A DNA stretch of 64,000 nucleotides from Labedella endophytica (GCF_003990045.1 NZ_RZGZ01000007.1:1-64000), one strand, 5' to 3'; numbered from the stretch's first letter, positions 53,007 through 62,416 are shown. The notes: generated by a model not told the origin, from the letters alone. Program-made: numbers and translations.

Positions 53007-53867
53007 TCAGGCGTCCCTCCGGCGGAGGAGGATGCTCGCGAACGCGAGCGAGACGGACGTCCATGCGAGGACGACGAGGCCGCCGAGCCACGGTTCGAGC
53101 GGGGCCCCGGGCTCCGGCTCGGCCCCCGCGGGGAGGTCCGACGGGAGCGAGGCCATCGCCGCACCGGCCTGGTCGAACGTGAACGGTCGCAGGTCCCAGA
53201 GCCACTCGACCGCCAGGCTCGCGAGGGGCAGGAAGATCTGCAGGCCGAGGATCACGCCGAGCACGACGGCGACACCGCCGGCCGAGGAGCGGAGGATCGC
53301 CCCGACCCCGAGTCCGAAGGCGGCCGTGAGCCCGAGGTAGGCGGCGCCGCCGAGGATCGCGAGGAGGAACCCTGGAGCCGTCAGGCCCGTGGCGATGCCC
53401 TGCGCGGCGTAGACGGGGTACGTCGCAGCCCACGATGCGACGAGCGTCACGAGCCCGACGGCGGCGACGAGACCGAACGTCACGAGGGTCTTCGCGGCGA
53501 GCACGGGAAGACGTGACGGCACGGCGGTGAGCGTCGATCGGATCATCCCTGTCGAGTATTCACCCGAGATGGCCAGAACTCCGAGTACGGCGGCGATGAT
53601 CTGCCCGAACGTCAGGCCGATCGTCACCGTGGTGAGGGTGAAGCCGACGGAGGGCGACGTCTGCATGTCGAGCGAGGACGTGCTCACCGCGTAGAGGAGG
53701 CTGATGCCGATGCCGGAAGCGACGATCAGCACGACGGACCAGACCGTGGAGCGGAGGCTCGTGAGCTTGATCCACTCGGATCGCAGCAGGTGAGAGAACG
53801 TGAGCCGCGCGTCGGTGGGGACGGCACGCGTGGTGGGGGTCATGGTGGGGGTCGCGAGGGCGGTCAT
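53007..53867 (-). CDS. ABC-2 type transporter permease
   Basis: A 286-residue protein with six hydrophobic helices after a polar N-terminal 30 residues; LLRSEWIKLTSLRSTVWSVVLI is the typical first helix and YSTGMIRSTLTAVPSRLPVLAAK the loop after the second. It pairs with the ATPase as an exporter (drug, peptide or lipid). ATGA overlap with the ATPase gene. Confidence 0.88.
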   Translation of the reverse strand: MTALATPTMTPTTRAVPTDARLTFSHLLRSEWIKLTSLRSTVWSVVLIVASGIGISLLYAVSTSSLDMQTSPSVGFTLTTVTIGLTFGQIIAAVLGVLAISGEYSTGMIRSTLTAVPSRLPVLAAKTLVTFGLVAAVGLVTLVASWAATYPVYAAQGIATGLTAPGFLLAILGGAAYLGLTAAFGLGVGAILRSSAGGVAVVLGVILGLQIFLPLASLAVEWLWDLRPFTFDQAGAAMASLPSDLPAGAEPEPGAPLEPWLGGLVVLAWTSVSLAFASILLRRRDA

Positions 53868-54790
53868 CGTGCGGGCTCCTCTTCCGGTGAGGTGGAACGG
53901 TATTCGACCGCATCGGCGGTCAGCGTCATGTAGGCGTCCTCGAGTGACCCCGTGAGGGCGGTGAGCTCGTAGAGCGGCAGACCTGCGGCCGCTGCGGCGT
54001 CCCCGATCTGCTCGGGGGTGGCGCCCGTGATCTGGGCGGCGCCGGCCGGCTGGCGGCTCACCGTCACGCCGTCTCCGCCGATCAGGGCGGTGAGGGCGTC
54101 GAGGTCGCGTGTCCGGACGCGCACCGTCGTGCCGTTGGTGCGCGAGATGATGTCCTCGACCGGGGCGTCCTCGATGATGCGGCCCCGGCCGATGACGATG
54201 AGCTGATCGGCCGTCTGGGCCATCTCGCTCATGAGGTGCGAGGACAGGAGCACCGTGCGTCCCTCGGCGGCGAGGCCGCGGACGAGCGTGCGGACCCATC
54301 GGACGCCCTCGGGATCGAGTCCGTTGACCGGCTCGTCGAGGATGAGGGTCGCGGGGTCGCCGAGGAGCGCGGCGGCGATGCCGAGCCGCTGCCCCATGCC
54401 GAGCGAGAACCCGCCGACGCGCTTGCCGGCGACGGACTCGAGGCCCGTGAGGCCGATGACCTCGCGCACCCGTTCCTTCCGGATCCCGTGCGTCGCGCCC
54501 ATCGCGAGGAGGTGCTTGTACGCGCTCCGGCCCGTGTGCACGGCCTTCGCGTCGAGCAGAACCCCGACCTCGCGCAGCGGAGCACTGTGCTCACGATAGG
54601 GGCGGCCATTGATGGTGACGGCTCCGGAGGTGGGCCGGTCGAGGCCCACGATCATCCTCATGGTCGTCGACTTCCCGGCGCCGTTCGGGCCGAGAAATCC
54701 GGTGACCTTCCCCGGCTCGACCGTGAAGTCGATACCGTCGACGGCCGTTCGGGATCCGTACCTCTTGGTGAGACCGCGTGCGTTGATCAT
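53864..54790 (-). CDS. ABC transporter ATPase (export type)
   Basis: A 308-residue ATPase. Walker A GPNGAGKSTTMRMI, signature FSLGMGQRLGIAAALL, Walker B LILDEPVNGLDPEG and the switch His in LLSSHLMSEMA. A C-terminal domain of about 90 residues follows as in bacitracin- or antibiotic-resistance exporters. First gene of the ATPase-permease-kinase-regulator operon, which suggests induction by an envelope stress or antibiotic. Confidence 0.93.
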   Translation of the reverse strand: MINARGLTKRYGSRTAVDGIDFTVEPGKVTGFLGPNGAGKSTTMRMIVGLDRPTSGAVTINGRPYREHSAPLREVGVLLDAKAVHTGRSAYKHLLAMGATHGIRKERVREVIGLTGLESVAGKRVGGFSLGMGQRLGIAAALLGDPATLILDEPVNGLDPEGVRWVRTLVRGLAAEGRTVLLSSHLMSEMAQTADQLIVIGRGRIIEDAPVEDIISRTNGTTVRVRTRDLDALTALIGGDGVTVSRQPAGAAQITGATPEQIGDAAAAAGLPLYELTALTGSLEDAYMTLTADAVEYRSTSPEEEPAR

Positions 54791-55008
54791 GCGTCGTCCT
54801 TTCGCTCGAGATCGACGCTACGGATCGCGGCGCGCGAGCGCGTCGGCCTGCGGTCGGGCTGTGGAGGCTCGCTCGTCGTCCCTCGGTACCACTCCGGTCG
54901 CGGAGCGTGCGGTCAGCGCGGTGCGAGGCGGCCCGGCACGTCGGTCATGCGCTCAGTATCGCGGTTCCCGTCGGGCACGAACCGCGGCGACGGACGCCGA
55001 GCGCCGGG

Positions 55009-55587
55009 TCATCGGGGAACCAGGCGACCCTGGGTGAACGCGGCGGTGGCAGCGACGATCGTGTCGATCGACACGTCGATGCCGGCCGAACCGATCTGGA
55101 GCCCGCGCCTCGTGATGAGACGGACGTGTTTCCGCGAGAGGTCCGAACGAACACCCGGCGTCTCGGCGGTGACCCCGTCGGCAAGGCGATAGGTGAGGAT
55201 GCGGTATCGCGATCGGGTGCGCGACGAGACGGCGGTGATGAGAGGCCAGGGCACGACGATGCTTCCCTCCGGAATCGCCCACTCCATCCCATCGTGATCG
55301 AGGGTGAGGGCCCGCCCGATCGACGCGCGTCGTTCGACCGCACGGACGAGGTACACGAGCATCCACACGAAGTACGCCGACCAGAGGAGGACGACGAGAC
55401 CCAGCACGAAGCCCAGAACGACGTCGTCGGAGGACGACGCGACGCCGACCCCGACGGCGACGGCGACGGCCGCGACGAGGCATGCCATCACGCTGGTGAG
55501 AATCAGGGGGCCACGAAACACGCGGCGCACGGCCGCAGCGTCCGTCCCGACGATGAGCGGCGGGAAGGAGGTCGGGGCATCGGTCAT
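55009..55587 (-). CDS. Membrane protein of unknown function, paralogue 1
   Basis: A 192-residue protein: PPLIVGTD near the start, two or three helices with ASSSDDVVLGFVLGLVVLLW, then a soluble domain LTLDHDGMEWAIPEGSIVVP, RYRILTYRLADGV and GSAGIDVSIDTIVAATAAFT that resembles a PH-like fold. The next gene upstream is a paralogue. Function unknown. Confidence 0.75.
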   Translation of the reverse strand: MTDAPTSFPPLIVGTDAAAVRRVFRGPLILTSVMACLVAAVAVAVGVGVASSSDDVVLGFVLGLVVLLWSAYFVWMLVYLVRAVERRASIGRALTLDHDGMEWAIPEGSIVVPWPLITAVSSRTRSRYRILTYRLADGVTAETPGVRSDLSRKHVRLITRRGLQIGSAGIDVSIDTIVAATAAFTQGRLVPR

Positions 55588-55665
55588 GCCCCCTAGTCTG
55601 CTGGACCGGCGATCCGCACGACAGCGCGAGAGGTACCCATGCGGTGCTCGCGATCCGGACGTCGG

Positions 55666-56241
55666 TCAGCGCGGGGTGAGACGTCCCCCGGTGAAGGCGG
55701 CGGTCGCCGCGAGGATCGTGTCGACCGGCACGTCGATGCCGACGGAGCCGAGTTGCGCTCCGCGCTTCGCGACGCGGTGGAAGTCCGCTTCCGGGAGGTC
55801 GCCACCGACGCCCGGCGAAGCGGGGCCGACGCCGGCAACGAGGCGGTAGGTCAGGATCCGTTTCCCGGCTCGGGAACGGACCGACACCGTGTCGACGACG
55901 TTCCACGGCAGGATGAGGACGCCCTGCACCAACCGCCATTCCATGCCGCGGTGATCGAGGGTGAGAACGGTCCCCATGACGGCTCGCGCTCCTGCCGCGT
56001 AGGCCAGAGACGAGGCCATCACGCTCCAGGTGATCCCGCTGACGACGATTCCGAGTCCCGCGACCATTCCCGCCGCGAACCCGCTCGCGGATGCAAGGAA
56101 CGCCGCAACGGCGACGGCGATGCCGGGGATGACGATCGGCATGACCGTGGAGAACACGATCACCGGTCGGTAGGCCCGCTTCAGTGTGGGGACGTCCGTC
56201 CCCACGACGAGAGGAGGGAAGGACGTCTGCACATCGGCCAT
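55666..56241 (-). CDS. Membrane protein of unknown function, paralogue 2
   Basis: A 191-residue protein sharing PPLVVGTD, LTLDHRGMEWRLVQG, KRILTYRLVAGVG and GSVGIDVPVDTILAATAAFT with its neighbour. The two genes lie tandem on the same strand, 78 bases apart, and probably arose by duplication. The upstream end of this gene borders the family 2 palindrome at 56272-56327. Confidence 0.75.
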   Translation of the reverse strand: MADVQTSFPPLVVGTDVPTLKRAYRPVIVFSTVMPIVIPGIAVAVAAFLASASGFAAGMVAGLGIVVSGITWSVMASSLAYAAGARAVMGTVLTLDHRGMEWRLVQGVLILPWNVVDTVSVRSRAGKRILTYRLVAGVGPASPGVGGDLPEADFHRVAKRGAQLGSVGIDVPVDTILAATAAFTGGRLTPR

Positions 56242-56271
56242 GCCCCGAGTCTGCCGCACCCCACCCTCCGT

Positions 56272-56327
56272 GAGGTGCCGCAATCTGTCCCCATTCGGGG
56301 CGCGCAGGCAACACAATGCGACACCTC
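56272..56327. repeat. Intergenic palindrome, family 2, copy F
   Basis: GAGGTGCCGCAA at 56272-56283 faces ATGCGACACCTC at 56316-56327 (10 of 12 paired). The right side agrees with copy E at 34631-34656 in all but two positions over GGCAACACA to GCGGGA. A smaller inverted pair CCCC/GGGG lies in the loop. Confidence 0.75.
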
Positions 56328-56365
56328 GCGGGAGGTTTCTGTTGCGCTCGTTACGTGAGGGAAAC

Positions 56366-56397
56366 ATGATGGACATCATTCAGATCACTTTGATCTG
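56366..56397. promoter_or_regulatory. Two inverted repeats in front of the nitrilase gene
   Basis: ATGAT-n4-ATCAT at 56366-56379 and CAGATCA-n3-TGATCTG at 56381-56397, 58 bases upstream of the nitrilase ATG. The second is a perfect seven-base dyad and a good operator candidate for the GntR-type regulator of this operon. Confidence 0.55.
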
Positions 56398-56454
56398 TTT
56401 GATGGATGCAGCGTCGCACCACACGTCGATGCCTCACGGAGGAGCACCACCGCC

Positions 56455-57234
56455 ATGACCCTGACCATCGCCGGACTCCAGCACGACGGCGTCTCCGGAG
56501 ACGTCGACGCGAACCTCGCGATCCTCGCCGACGCTGCCCGCGAGGCGGCCGCACGGGGAGCGCGGATCCTCGTCACGCCCGAGATGTTCGTCACCGGCTA
56601 CAACATCGGCGAGCGCCTCGCGCCGCTGGCCACGGAAGAGCTGTTCGACCGCGTCGCGGAGATCGCCGCGGACACGGGCATCGCCGTCGTCGCGGGCCTC
56701 CCCGAGCCCCTCCCGGGCGGCGGACTCGCGAACGCCCTCGTCATCGTCGACTCCGACGGCACCGAGCTACTCCGCTACCGCAAGACCCACCTCTTCGGCG
56801 ACCTCGACCGCGGACTCTTCGAGGCCGGCGACGCGCTCCCCCGCGCGATCGACATCGACGGTGTCCGCGTCTCGGTGCTCATCTGCTACGACGTCGAGTT
56901 CCCCGAGACGGTGCGGGCCGCGGCCCTCGACGGAGCCGACGTCGTCATCGTGCCCACCGCCCAGATGGAGCCATACGCGCACATCGCCGAGCGCCTCATC
57001 CCCGTGCGGGCGTGGGAGAACCAGGTCCACGTGATCTACGTGAACCGCGTGGGCACCGAGGACGACCTCACCTACGTGGGACGCAGCAGCATCGTCTCCC
57101 CCGAGGCGGAGATCCTCGCTTCCCTCGACTCCACCACCACCGGCCTCCTGATCGCCACGATCGATCCCGAGGTCACGAAGCGCGCCCGCGAGGAGAACCC
57201 CTACCTCCGCGACCGGCGCCCCGAGCTCTACTGA
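56455..57234 (+). CDS. Carbon-nitrogen hydrolase (nitrilase superfamily)
   Basis: A 259-residue amidase or nitrilase. Catalytic Glu in ILVTPEMFVTGYN, Lys in LLRYRKTHLFGD and Cys in VLICYDVEFPE, plus YAHIAERLIPVRAWENQV. The enzyme would hydrolyse an amide or nitrile to acid and ammonia in the cytoplasm. First gene of an operon with an APC permease and a GntR regulator, so it likely breaks down an imported amino-compound. Confidence 0.9.
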   Translation: MTLTIAGLQHDGVSGDVDANLAILADAAREAAARGARILVTPEMFVTGYNIGERLAPLATEELFDRVAEIAADTGIAVVAGLPEPLPGGGLANALVIVDSDGTELLRYRKTHLFGDLDRGLFEAGDALPRAIDIDGVRVSVLICYDVEFPETVRAAALDGADVVIVPTAQMEPYAHIAERLIPVRAWENQVHVIYVNRVGTEDDLTYVGRSSIVSPEAEILASLDSTTTGLLIATIDPEVTKRAREENPYLRDRRPELY

Positions 57235-57304
57235 GCCCGCAGCTCTCCTGAGCTCGCCCCTCCCCTCGAACCCGCTCGCCCCCGAGCCTCGTGAAAGTGA
57301 CCCC

Positions 57305-58771
57305 ATGACCGTCTCCCCCATCGCCCCGCCGCGCCAGCGCCTCGACGGCCAACTCGGCACCGGCGCCATCGTCTTCATGGTGATCGCGGCCGCCGCACCC
57401 CTCACCGTGATCGGCGGCAACGTCCCCATCGCGATCGGCACCGGCAACGGAGCGGGCGCCCCGATCGGCTTCGCGCTCGCCGCCGTCATCCTGCTCGTCT
57501 TCTCGGTGGGATTCGTCACGATGACGCCCTTCGTGCGGGAGGCCGGCGCCTTCTTCTCCTACGTGACCGCCGGGCTCGGCTCGCGGCTCGGCCTCGGTTC
57601 CGCGTTCACCGCACTCGTGGCGTACACGGCGATCCAGGTGGGTATCTACGGCTACATGGGCTGGGCCGTGAACGACCTCGTGATCTTCTTCGGCGGACCC
57701 GAACTGCCGTGGTGGCTGTACTCGTTCGCGACCATGGCGATCGTGGCCGTGCTCGGCTACCGCCACATCGACCTCAGCGCGAAGGTACTCGGCGTGGCCC
57801 TCGCGCTCGAGATCCTCGTCGTCGTCGTGCTCGACGTCGTGATCTTCGCGACGGGTGGGGCCGAGGGGATCGCGGTCGAGACGTTCGACCCCGCGAACGT
57901 CTTCACGGGCGGGATCGGCGTCGCCGTCCTCTTCGCACTCACCGGCTTCATCGGCTTCGAGGCCACGGCCGTGTTCCGCGACGAGGCGAAAGACCCCGAG
58001 AAGACCATCCCGCGCGCCACCTACCTCGCCGTCATCATCATCGGCGTCTTCTACGCGATCTCCTGCTGGGCACTCGTCACGGGCGTCGGCGCGACGAACG
58101 CGGTCGCCGTGGCCCAGCAGACCCTCGCCGGCGAGGGGAACCTCCTGCTCGACACGGCCACGACCTACCTCGGTCCGATCATGCGCGACGTCATCCAGGT
58201 GCTCCTCATCACGAGCCTCTTCGCGTGCGTGCTGTCCTTCCACAACGTGATCGCTCGCTACCAGTTCACCCTCGCCCAGAAGGCCGTGCTTCCCGCGCGG
58301 CTCGGGCACCGCCACGCCACGCACCACTCGCCGTCCTTCTCGTCGATCGTGCAGACGATCACGGCCGCGATCGTGCTCGCCGTGCTCGCCCTCCTCGGCC
58401 TCGACCCGCTCGTGGGCGTCTTCGGCTCGATGGCCGGCGTCGCGACCGTCGGCATGGTGCTGCTCATGCTCACGACATCGATCGCGGTGCTCGTGTTCTT
58501 CGCCCGCCGCCCGGAGCTCGCGTCCGGACGCGTGTGGGGCGCCCGCGTGTTCCCGATCCTCGCCGTGCTCGGCCTCGCGTTCGCGCTGTGGCTCGTGCTG
58601 TCGAACTTCACGCTCGTGACCGGCGGGAGCGTCGCGGTGAGCGTCGCGCTCGCGCTCGTCCCCGTGCTCGCGATGGTGATCGGTATCGTGTTGGGCAGGC
58701 GCTTCCCGCTCGACGCGGCCTCCGAGGAGTCCTCGGACGCTCCGGCCCCGGCGGAACGCACCGCCCGCTGA
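57305..58771 (+). CDS. APC family amino acid/amine permease
   Basis: A 488-residue carrier with 12 helices. LGTGAIVFMVIAAAAPLTVIGG is the first helix with the ligand-binding Gly pattern, FALTGFIGFEATAVFRDEAKDPEKTIPRATY is the conserved central region, and FHNVIARYQFTLAQKAVLP follows. It imports amino acids or polyamines by proton symport. It probably brings in the substrate of the nitrilase encoded 70 bases upstream. Confidence 0.92.
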   Translation: MTVSPIAPPRQRLDGQLGTGAIVFMVIAAAAPLTVIGGNVPIAIGTGNGAGAPIGFALAAVILLVFSVGFVTMTPFVREAGAFFSYVTAGLGSRLGLGSAFTALVAYTAIQVGIYGYMGWAVNDLVIFFGGPELPWWLYSFATMAIVAVLGYRHIDLSAKVLGVALALEILVVVVLDVVIFATGGAEGIAVETFDPANVFTGGIGVAVLFALTGFIGFEATAVFRDEAKDPEKTIPRATYLAVIIIGVFYAISCWALVTGVGATNAVAVAQQTLAGEGNLLLDTATTYLGPIMRDVIQVLLITSLFACVLSFHNVIARYQFTLAQKAVLPARLGHRHATHHSPSFSSIVQTITAAIVLAVLALLGLDPLVGVFGSMAGVATVGMVLLMLTTSIAVLVFFARRPELASGRVWGARVFPILAVLGLAFALWLVLSNFTLVTGGSVAVSVALALVPVLAMVIGIVLGRRFPLDAASEESSDAPAPAERTAR

Positions 58772-58870
58772 CCCGAGCGGTCGGCCGCGACCGCGCGGCC
58801 GGTCTCACCGACCGAACGACCCGACCTGACCCGACCCGACGCAAAGACGACCCGAGACGAGGGGGACCCG

Positions 58871-59590
58871 ATGGACCTCGCGTCCCCCTCGCTCGGAGCG
58901 ATCCGTCGCACGACCGCCGTCGACACGGTGCGCGCGCGCATCTCGCTCGCCGTCGAGCTCGGCATGCTCACGCCCGGCCAACGGCTGCCCGCCCCGGACG
59001 AGACGGCGCGCGCGTTCGAGGTGAGCGAGATGACCGTGCGGCGGGCCTACCGGGCGCTCGGCGACGAGGGGGTCGTGGTGCGGCGGCGCGGAAACTCGGG
59101 CGGCACCTTCATCGCGGACGCCCCGCCCACGGGCACCGTCACGGAGATCGACGCGTACCGCGCCGATGCCGCCCACGTGCACGCCCTCATCGACCAGCGC
59201 GCGACGCTCGAGGCGGGGCTCGCCGCGATCGTCGCGGGGGCGTCCTCACCGGCCTCCGATCGCTTCGCACGGCTCGAGGCGCTCGTCACCGAGATGGACA
59301 CGGTGCCCGACTGGGCGGGCTTCCGCGAGGCCGACACTGCTTTCCACGCGGAGCTCGCCGCCGCTGCGTCCGTTCCCGGGGCGGCGGCGCTCCACCACCG
59401 GATCTCACATGAGCTCTACGCGTACTTCATCCCCTACCGGATCGACTACCTGCGCGCGTCGAACCACGAGCACACGCTTCTCGTGGACGCGCTCCGCGCG
59501 GGCGACGCCGCGTCGGCCGCGCGCCTGGCCTTCGACCACGTCGCCGAACTCCACGACTCGATGTACGTGGGCCTCCCCCACCCTCGCTGA
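58871..59590 (+). CDS. GntR/FadR-type regulator with FCD domain
   Basis: A 239-residue regulator. Winged helix: VRARISLAVELGMLTPGQRLP, AFEVSEMTVRRAYRALGDEGVVVRRR. FCD ligand domain with DTAFHAELAAAAS and NHEHTLLVDALRAGDAASAARL, including the metal-binding Asp/His positions. Last gene of the nitrilase operon, so it likely represses it until a substrate appears. A small GACCCGA repeat lies in the 100-base leader. Confidence 0.9.
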   Translation: MDLASPSLGAIRRTTAVDTVRARISLAVELGMLTPGQRLPAPDETARAFEVSEMTVRRAYRALGDEGVVVRRRGNSGGTFIADAPPTGTVTEIDAYRADAAHVHALIDQRATLEAGLAAIVAGASSPASDRFARLEALVTEMDTVPDWAGFREADTAFHAELAAAASVPGAAALHHRISHELYAYFIPYRIDYLRASNHEHTLLVDALRAGDAASAARLAFDHVAELHDSMYVGLPHPR

Positions 59591-59620
59591 CCCGCACCCA
59601 TCGCTCCGCTCCCCGCCGAG

Positions 59621-59680
59621 GTAGCCCGTTTGCGCGCTTTCCTGCCATCCGGGCGACATGAATGCGCGCAAACGGGCTAC
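59621..59680. repeat. Intergenic palindrome, family 1, copy C
   Basis: GTAGCCCGTTTGCGCGC and GCGCGCAAACGGGCTAC pair perfectly over 17 bases with a 26-base loop, between convergent GntR and VOC genes. Confidence 0.85.
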
Positions 59681-59741
59681 TCCGCGGAGCCGGCGAGCGC
59701 CCTGCGCCGGAGCGCATCCGGGAGACTGGCGCGCGCGGAGA

Positions 59742-60086
59742 TCAGCGGGCGGAGAGGATGCAGAACTCGTTGCCCTCGGGGTCGGCGAGGACCACCCACG
59801 TCTCGTCGGCCTGACCGACGTCGACGCGCGTGGCGCCGAGAGCGAGGACGCGCGCGACTTCCGCATCCTGATCGTCCGGGACGAAGTCGAGGTGCAGGCG
59901 GTTCTTGATGGTCTTCTCTTCAGGGACGTTCAGGAACAGGAGCGTCGCTCCGCCCTCGGGATTACGCAGTTCCGTGTCACCCTCGTCCGAACCGACGATC
60001 TCCCACCCGAGCACGTCGACCCACCAGCGGCTCAGAGCCAGCTGGTCCCGACAATCCACGACGACCTGTTCCCACCTCAGCGACAT
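59742..60086 (-). CDS. VOC family (glyoxalase-like) protein
   Basis: A 114-residue protein: two beta-alpha-beta units, ALSRWWVDVLGWEIVGSDEG, TLLFLNVPEEKTIKNRLHLDF and WVVLADPEGNEFCILS. The VOC fold binds a metal or hydrophobic ligand; it could be a dioxygenase- or lyase-like enzyme or antibiotic-binding protein. ATG near GGAAC. Single gene. Confidence 0.85.
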   Translation of the reverse strand: MSLRWEQVVVDCRDQLALSRWWVDVLGWEIVGSDEGDTELRNPEGGATLLFLNVPEEKTIKNRLHLDFVPDDQDAEVARVLALGATRVDVGQADETWVVLADPEGNEFCILSAR

Positions 60087-60118
60087 GGTCCGATCGTATT
60101 CATCCTCCTCCCCGCCCG

Positions 60119-60178
60119 GTAGAGCGTTTGCGCCGATTCGAGCCGATATTCTGCCGCGAATCGGCGCAAACGCTCTAC
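60119..60178. repeat. Intergenic palindrome, family 1, copy B
   Basis: A perfect 22-pair stem, arms 60119-60140 and 60157-60178, with a 16-base loop. The inner part reads GCGTTTGCGCCGATTCG. Same flank (CGCCCGGTAG) and same loop length as copy A. Confidence 0.9.
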
Positions 60179-60212
60179 TTCCCGGAGGCGGGAGAGGGCG
60201 GGAGACCCCGGG

Positions 60213-62231
60213 TCAGCGGGTGATGATCGCGAAGCCCGAGGCGGGGATCGTGATCGACGTGGTGCCCGTGATCGCACGGTCCGTGATGCGTTTGCCCGTC
60301 TTGTCGTAGACGTGCACGGTCGACGTCTCGCCGTCGGCACCGACCGTCACGCGCTGCGGGAGCAGCCCGGACACCTGGACGAGTTCGGTCGCCCCCGCCT
60401 CACCCGACAGCTGCAACCGTGCGACCGTCGGCCGCACGAGGAGTGCGTCGAGAGTCGTCGTGCCCGACACGGCCGAGACGCCGAGCGAGGCATTCTTCCC
60501 GGAGACCGGGAGCACGAGCGGCTGCGGCAGCAGCACGCCGGGCACCGGGCTGACACCCTGGGCACCCGCCTTCGCGCTCACGACGCCGACGGGCAGCCTC
60601 CCCGTCTTCCACAACGACGTCGATCGCTGATCGGCGGAGAGCCACAGGACGGGCTCGACGAGTCGCGACGAGCTCGCGGTGCCGAGGTCGAACGTGGCCT
60701 TCTCACCCCGGTCGAGCACGAGGGTGTCACCGGAGTAGAGCGACTCCTCCGTCCACGCCGACGCGGGAGTGACGATCTCGCCGGTCGTGCTCGTGGCGGC
60801 TTCCGCCTCGATGAGCCGGAGACCGTCGCGGAAATCGACACCCGCGACACCGAGTGCACGCTCGGCCACCTCGGGGTGCGAATCGAGCGCGATCATCGAG
60901 AGCAGGCCGTGGATGGTGCTCTCCGCACCGCTGTTGCGGTTGACGGAGCCGTCGGCCTGGAGGCCGTCGTAGGTGACACCCGTCGCCGGGTCGTACATCT
61001 GCGACGCGGAACGGTTGGCACCGAAGTACCACGCCGCCTGCACCGCGGCGAGCTCGTCGAAGGCTTCGGAACCGGACGCCTCGGCGACGGCGAGGAGGGA
61101 CTGGAGCCGCGAGTCCGCCCCGTAGGCGATCTGGACCTTGTCGGCCGGCGTCGGGAACCACCCGTTGTCCGGGCCATCGGCGATGAGCTGCGTCGTCGTG
61201 AACACCGCGGCATCCGCGACGGCGGGTTTCAGGAGCTTCCGGTCGGCGAGCACGGTCGACGCCTCGGCGAGCGCCGCCGGCATCTGCGATCCCCACGCGT
61301 GCCACATCGAGCGCGAGTGAGTCCACGGCAGGACGGCACCGTACGGCCACGTCCGCACGTCGTCACCGCCCATCGCGGCGATGCCCTCCGCGAGCTTGCG
61401 CATCGAGGTGCGCGCGGCGGTGTCGTCGGGAGCGGCCTGCACGTAGGCGGCGAGACCGAGCACGGCCTCGGCGGACGCGTCGGCGCCGTCGACGATGAGC
61501 CACGCCGGGACCTTCCGACCGTCGGAGACCTCCCACTCCCCGTAGCGGGCGAGCGATTGGCGATCGATCGCCTCACGGGAGAGGGTCAACCGGTCGCGGA
61601 GGAACGAGGCGAACTCGGGGTCCTCGGTGCGGAACGCCGCGTACCCCTCGCCGAAGGCCCACAGCGTGCGGGCCACCCAGTAGCTCTCGGCGGAATCGGA
61701 CGGATCGGGCAGTTCGACGGGCTCCGCGCTCGGGTTGAGGTCGCCGTCCGGCTGCATCCACAGCACGACGTTGCCGGCGTTGTCACCGGTGGCCGTCTGC
61801 ATGTAGGCGAGGGAACGGAGCAGCTCGTAGGCGGAGTCCTTGCTCGACTCCAAGCCCGTCTGCTCGAAGTGCCGGAGGTAGACGACGGCGGCGCGCGAGA
61901 CGTCGTCGGCGTTGTACGCCCCCTGGCCCCAGTCGCCGGTGGCCGCGTCGAGCGGGCCACCGCCCACGCGCTCGAAGGTGCCACCGTCGCGGGCGTCCGC
62001 GTACGTCCAGGGCAGGACGAGGTCCGGTTCCTCGGCGAGACGGTAGGTCGTGTGGCCCTCGACCTCGTCGGGCGACGCCGTGTCGAGGAGGAAGTCGAGG
62101 TGGGCGAGGTTGGTGAGCGGCGCGGGCGCCGCGACCGCGGGGGCCGTGAGCCCGACGCCGCCGGTGAGGGCCGCGACGGCGATCGCGGCGAGAACGCCGC
62201 GCCTCCGTCGCGTGGAGCTGGAGTTCGTCAT
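60213..62231 (-). CDS. Large secreted protein with helical barrel, probable glycoside-active enzyme
   Basis: A 672-residue exported protein: signal peptide ending near APAVAAPAPL, then about 460 residues with repeated aromatic helices (YWVARTLWAFGEGYAAF, SMWHAWGSQMPAALAEAS, LAAVQAAWYFGANRSASQMY), resembling an alpha/alpha toroid, followed by a beta-sandwich end from about residue 460. The GH130 and ABC permease genes upstream suggest a carbohydrate role, perhaps polysaccharide cleavage outside the cell. No GH family could be named; the acid residues NSGAESTIHGL and EAEAAT are candidates. Confidence 0.75.
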   Translation of the reverse strand: MTNSSSTRRRRGVLAAIAVAALTGGVGLTAPAVAAPAPLTNLAHLDFLLDTASPDEVEGHTTYRLAEEPDLVLPWTYADARDGGTFERVGGGPLDAATGDWGQGAYNADDVSRAAVVYLRHFEQTGLESSKDSAYELLRSLAYMQTATGDNAGNVVLWMQPDGDLNPSAEPVELPDPSDSAESYWVARTLWAFGEGYAAFRTEDPEFASFLRDRLTLSREAIDRQSLARYGEWEVSDGRKVPAWLIVDGADASAEAVLGLAAYVQAAPDDTAARTSMRKLAEGIAAMGGDDVRTWPYGAVLPWTHSRSMWHAWGSQMPAALAEASTVLADRKLLKPAVADAAVFTTTQLIADGPDNGWFPTPADKVQIAYGADSRLQSLLAVAEASGSEAFDELAAVQAAWYFGANRSASQMYDPATGVTYDGLQADGSVNRNSGAESTIHGLLSMIALDSHPEVAERALGVAGVDFRDGLRLIEAEAATSTTGEIVTPASAWTEESLYSGDTLVLDRGEKATFDLGTASSSRLVEPVLWLSADQRSTSLWKTGRLPVGVVSAKAGAQGVSPVPGVLLPQPLVLPVSGKNASLGVSAVSGTTTLDALLVRPTVARLQLSGEAGATELVQVSGLLPQRVTVGADGETSTVHVYDKTGKRITDRAITGTTSITIPASGFAIITR

Positions 62232-62300
62232 TGAACTGCCTTTCTGTTCGTCGTACCCCCACCCTCCGGACCCCGCCCTCTCGACTACTCCACCAGATGC

Positions 62301-62352
62301 GGCTTTTGAGCGTCTTCCCTGCGGTGTAGCGGGGCGATCACGCTCAAACGCC
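62301..62352. repeat. Intergenic hairpin related to family 1, copy D
   Basis: GGCTTTTGAGCGT pairs with ACGCTCAAACGCC over 12 of 13 positions, with a 26-base loop as in copy C. The arm shares GTTTG-GC with family 1 but is otherwise different. It lies between the secreted-protein and GH130 genes, both leftward. Confidence 0.6.
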
Positions 62353-62416
62353 ATACGCGATGAGGAGTGGAGGCGGGGAGCGGGAGGGGTGAGGGGAGGT
62401 GCGGGGGGAGGGGGGG

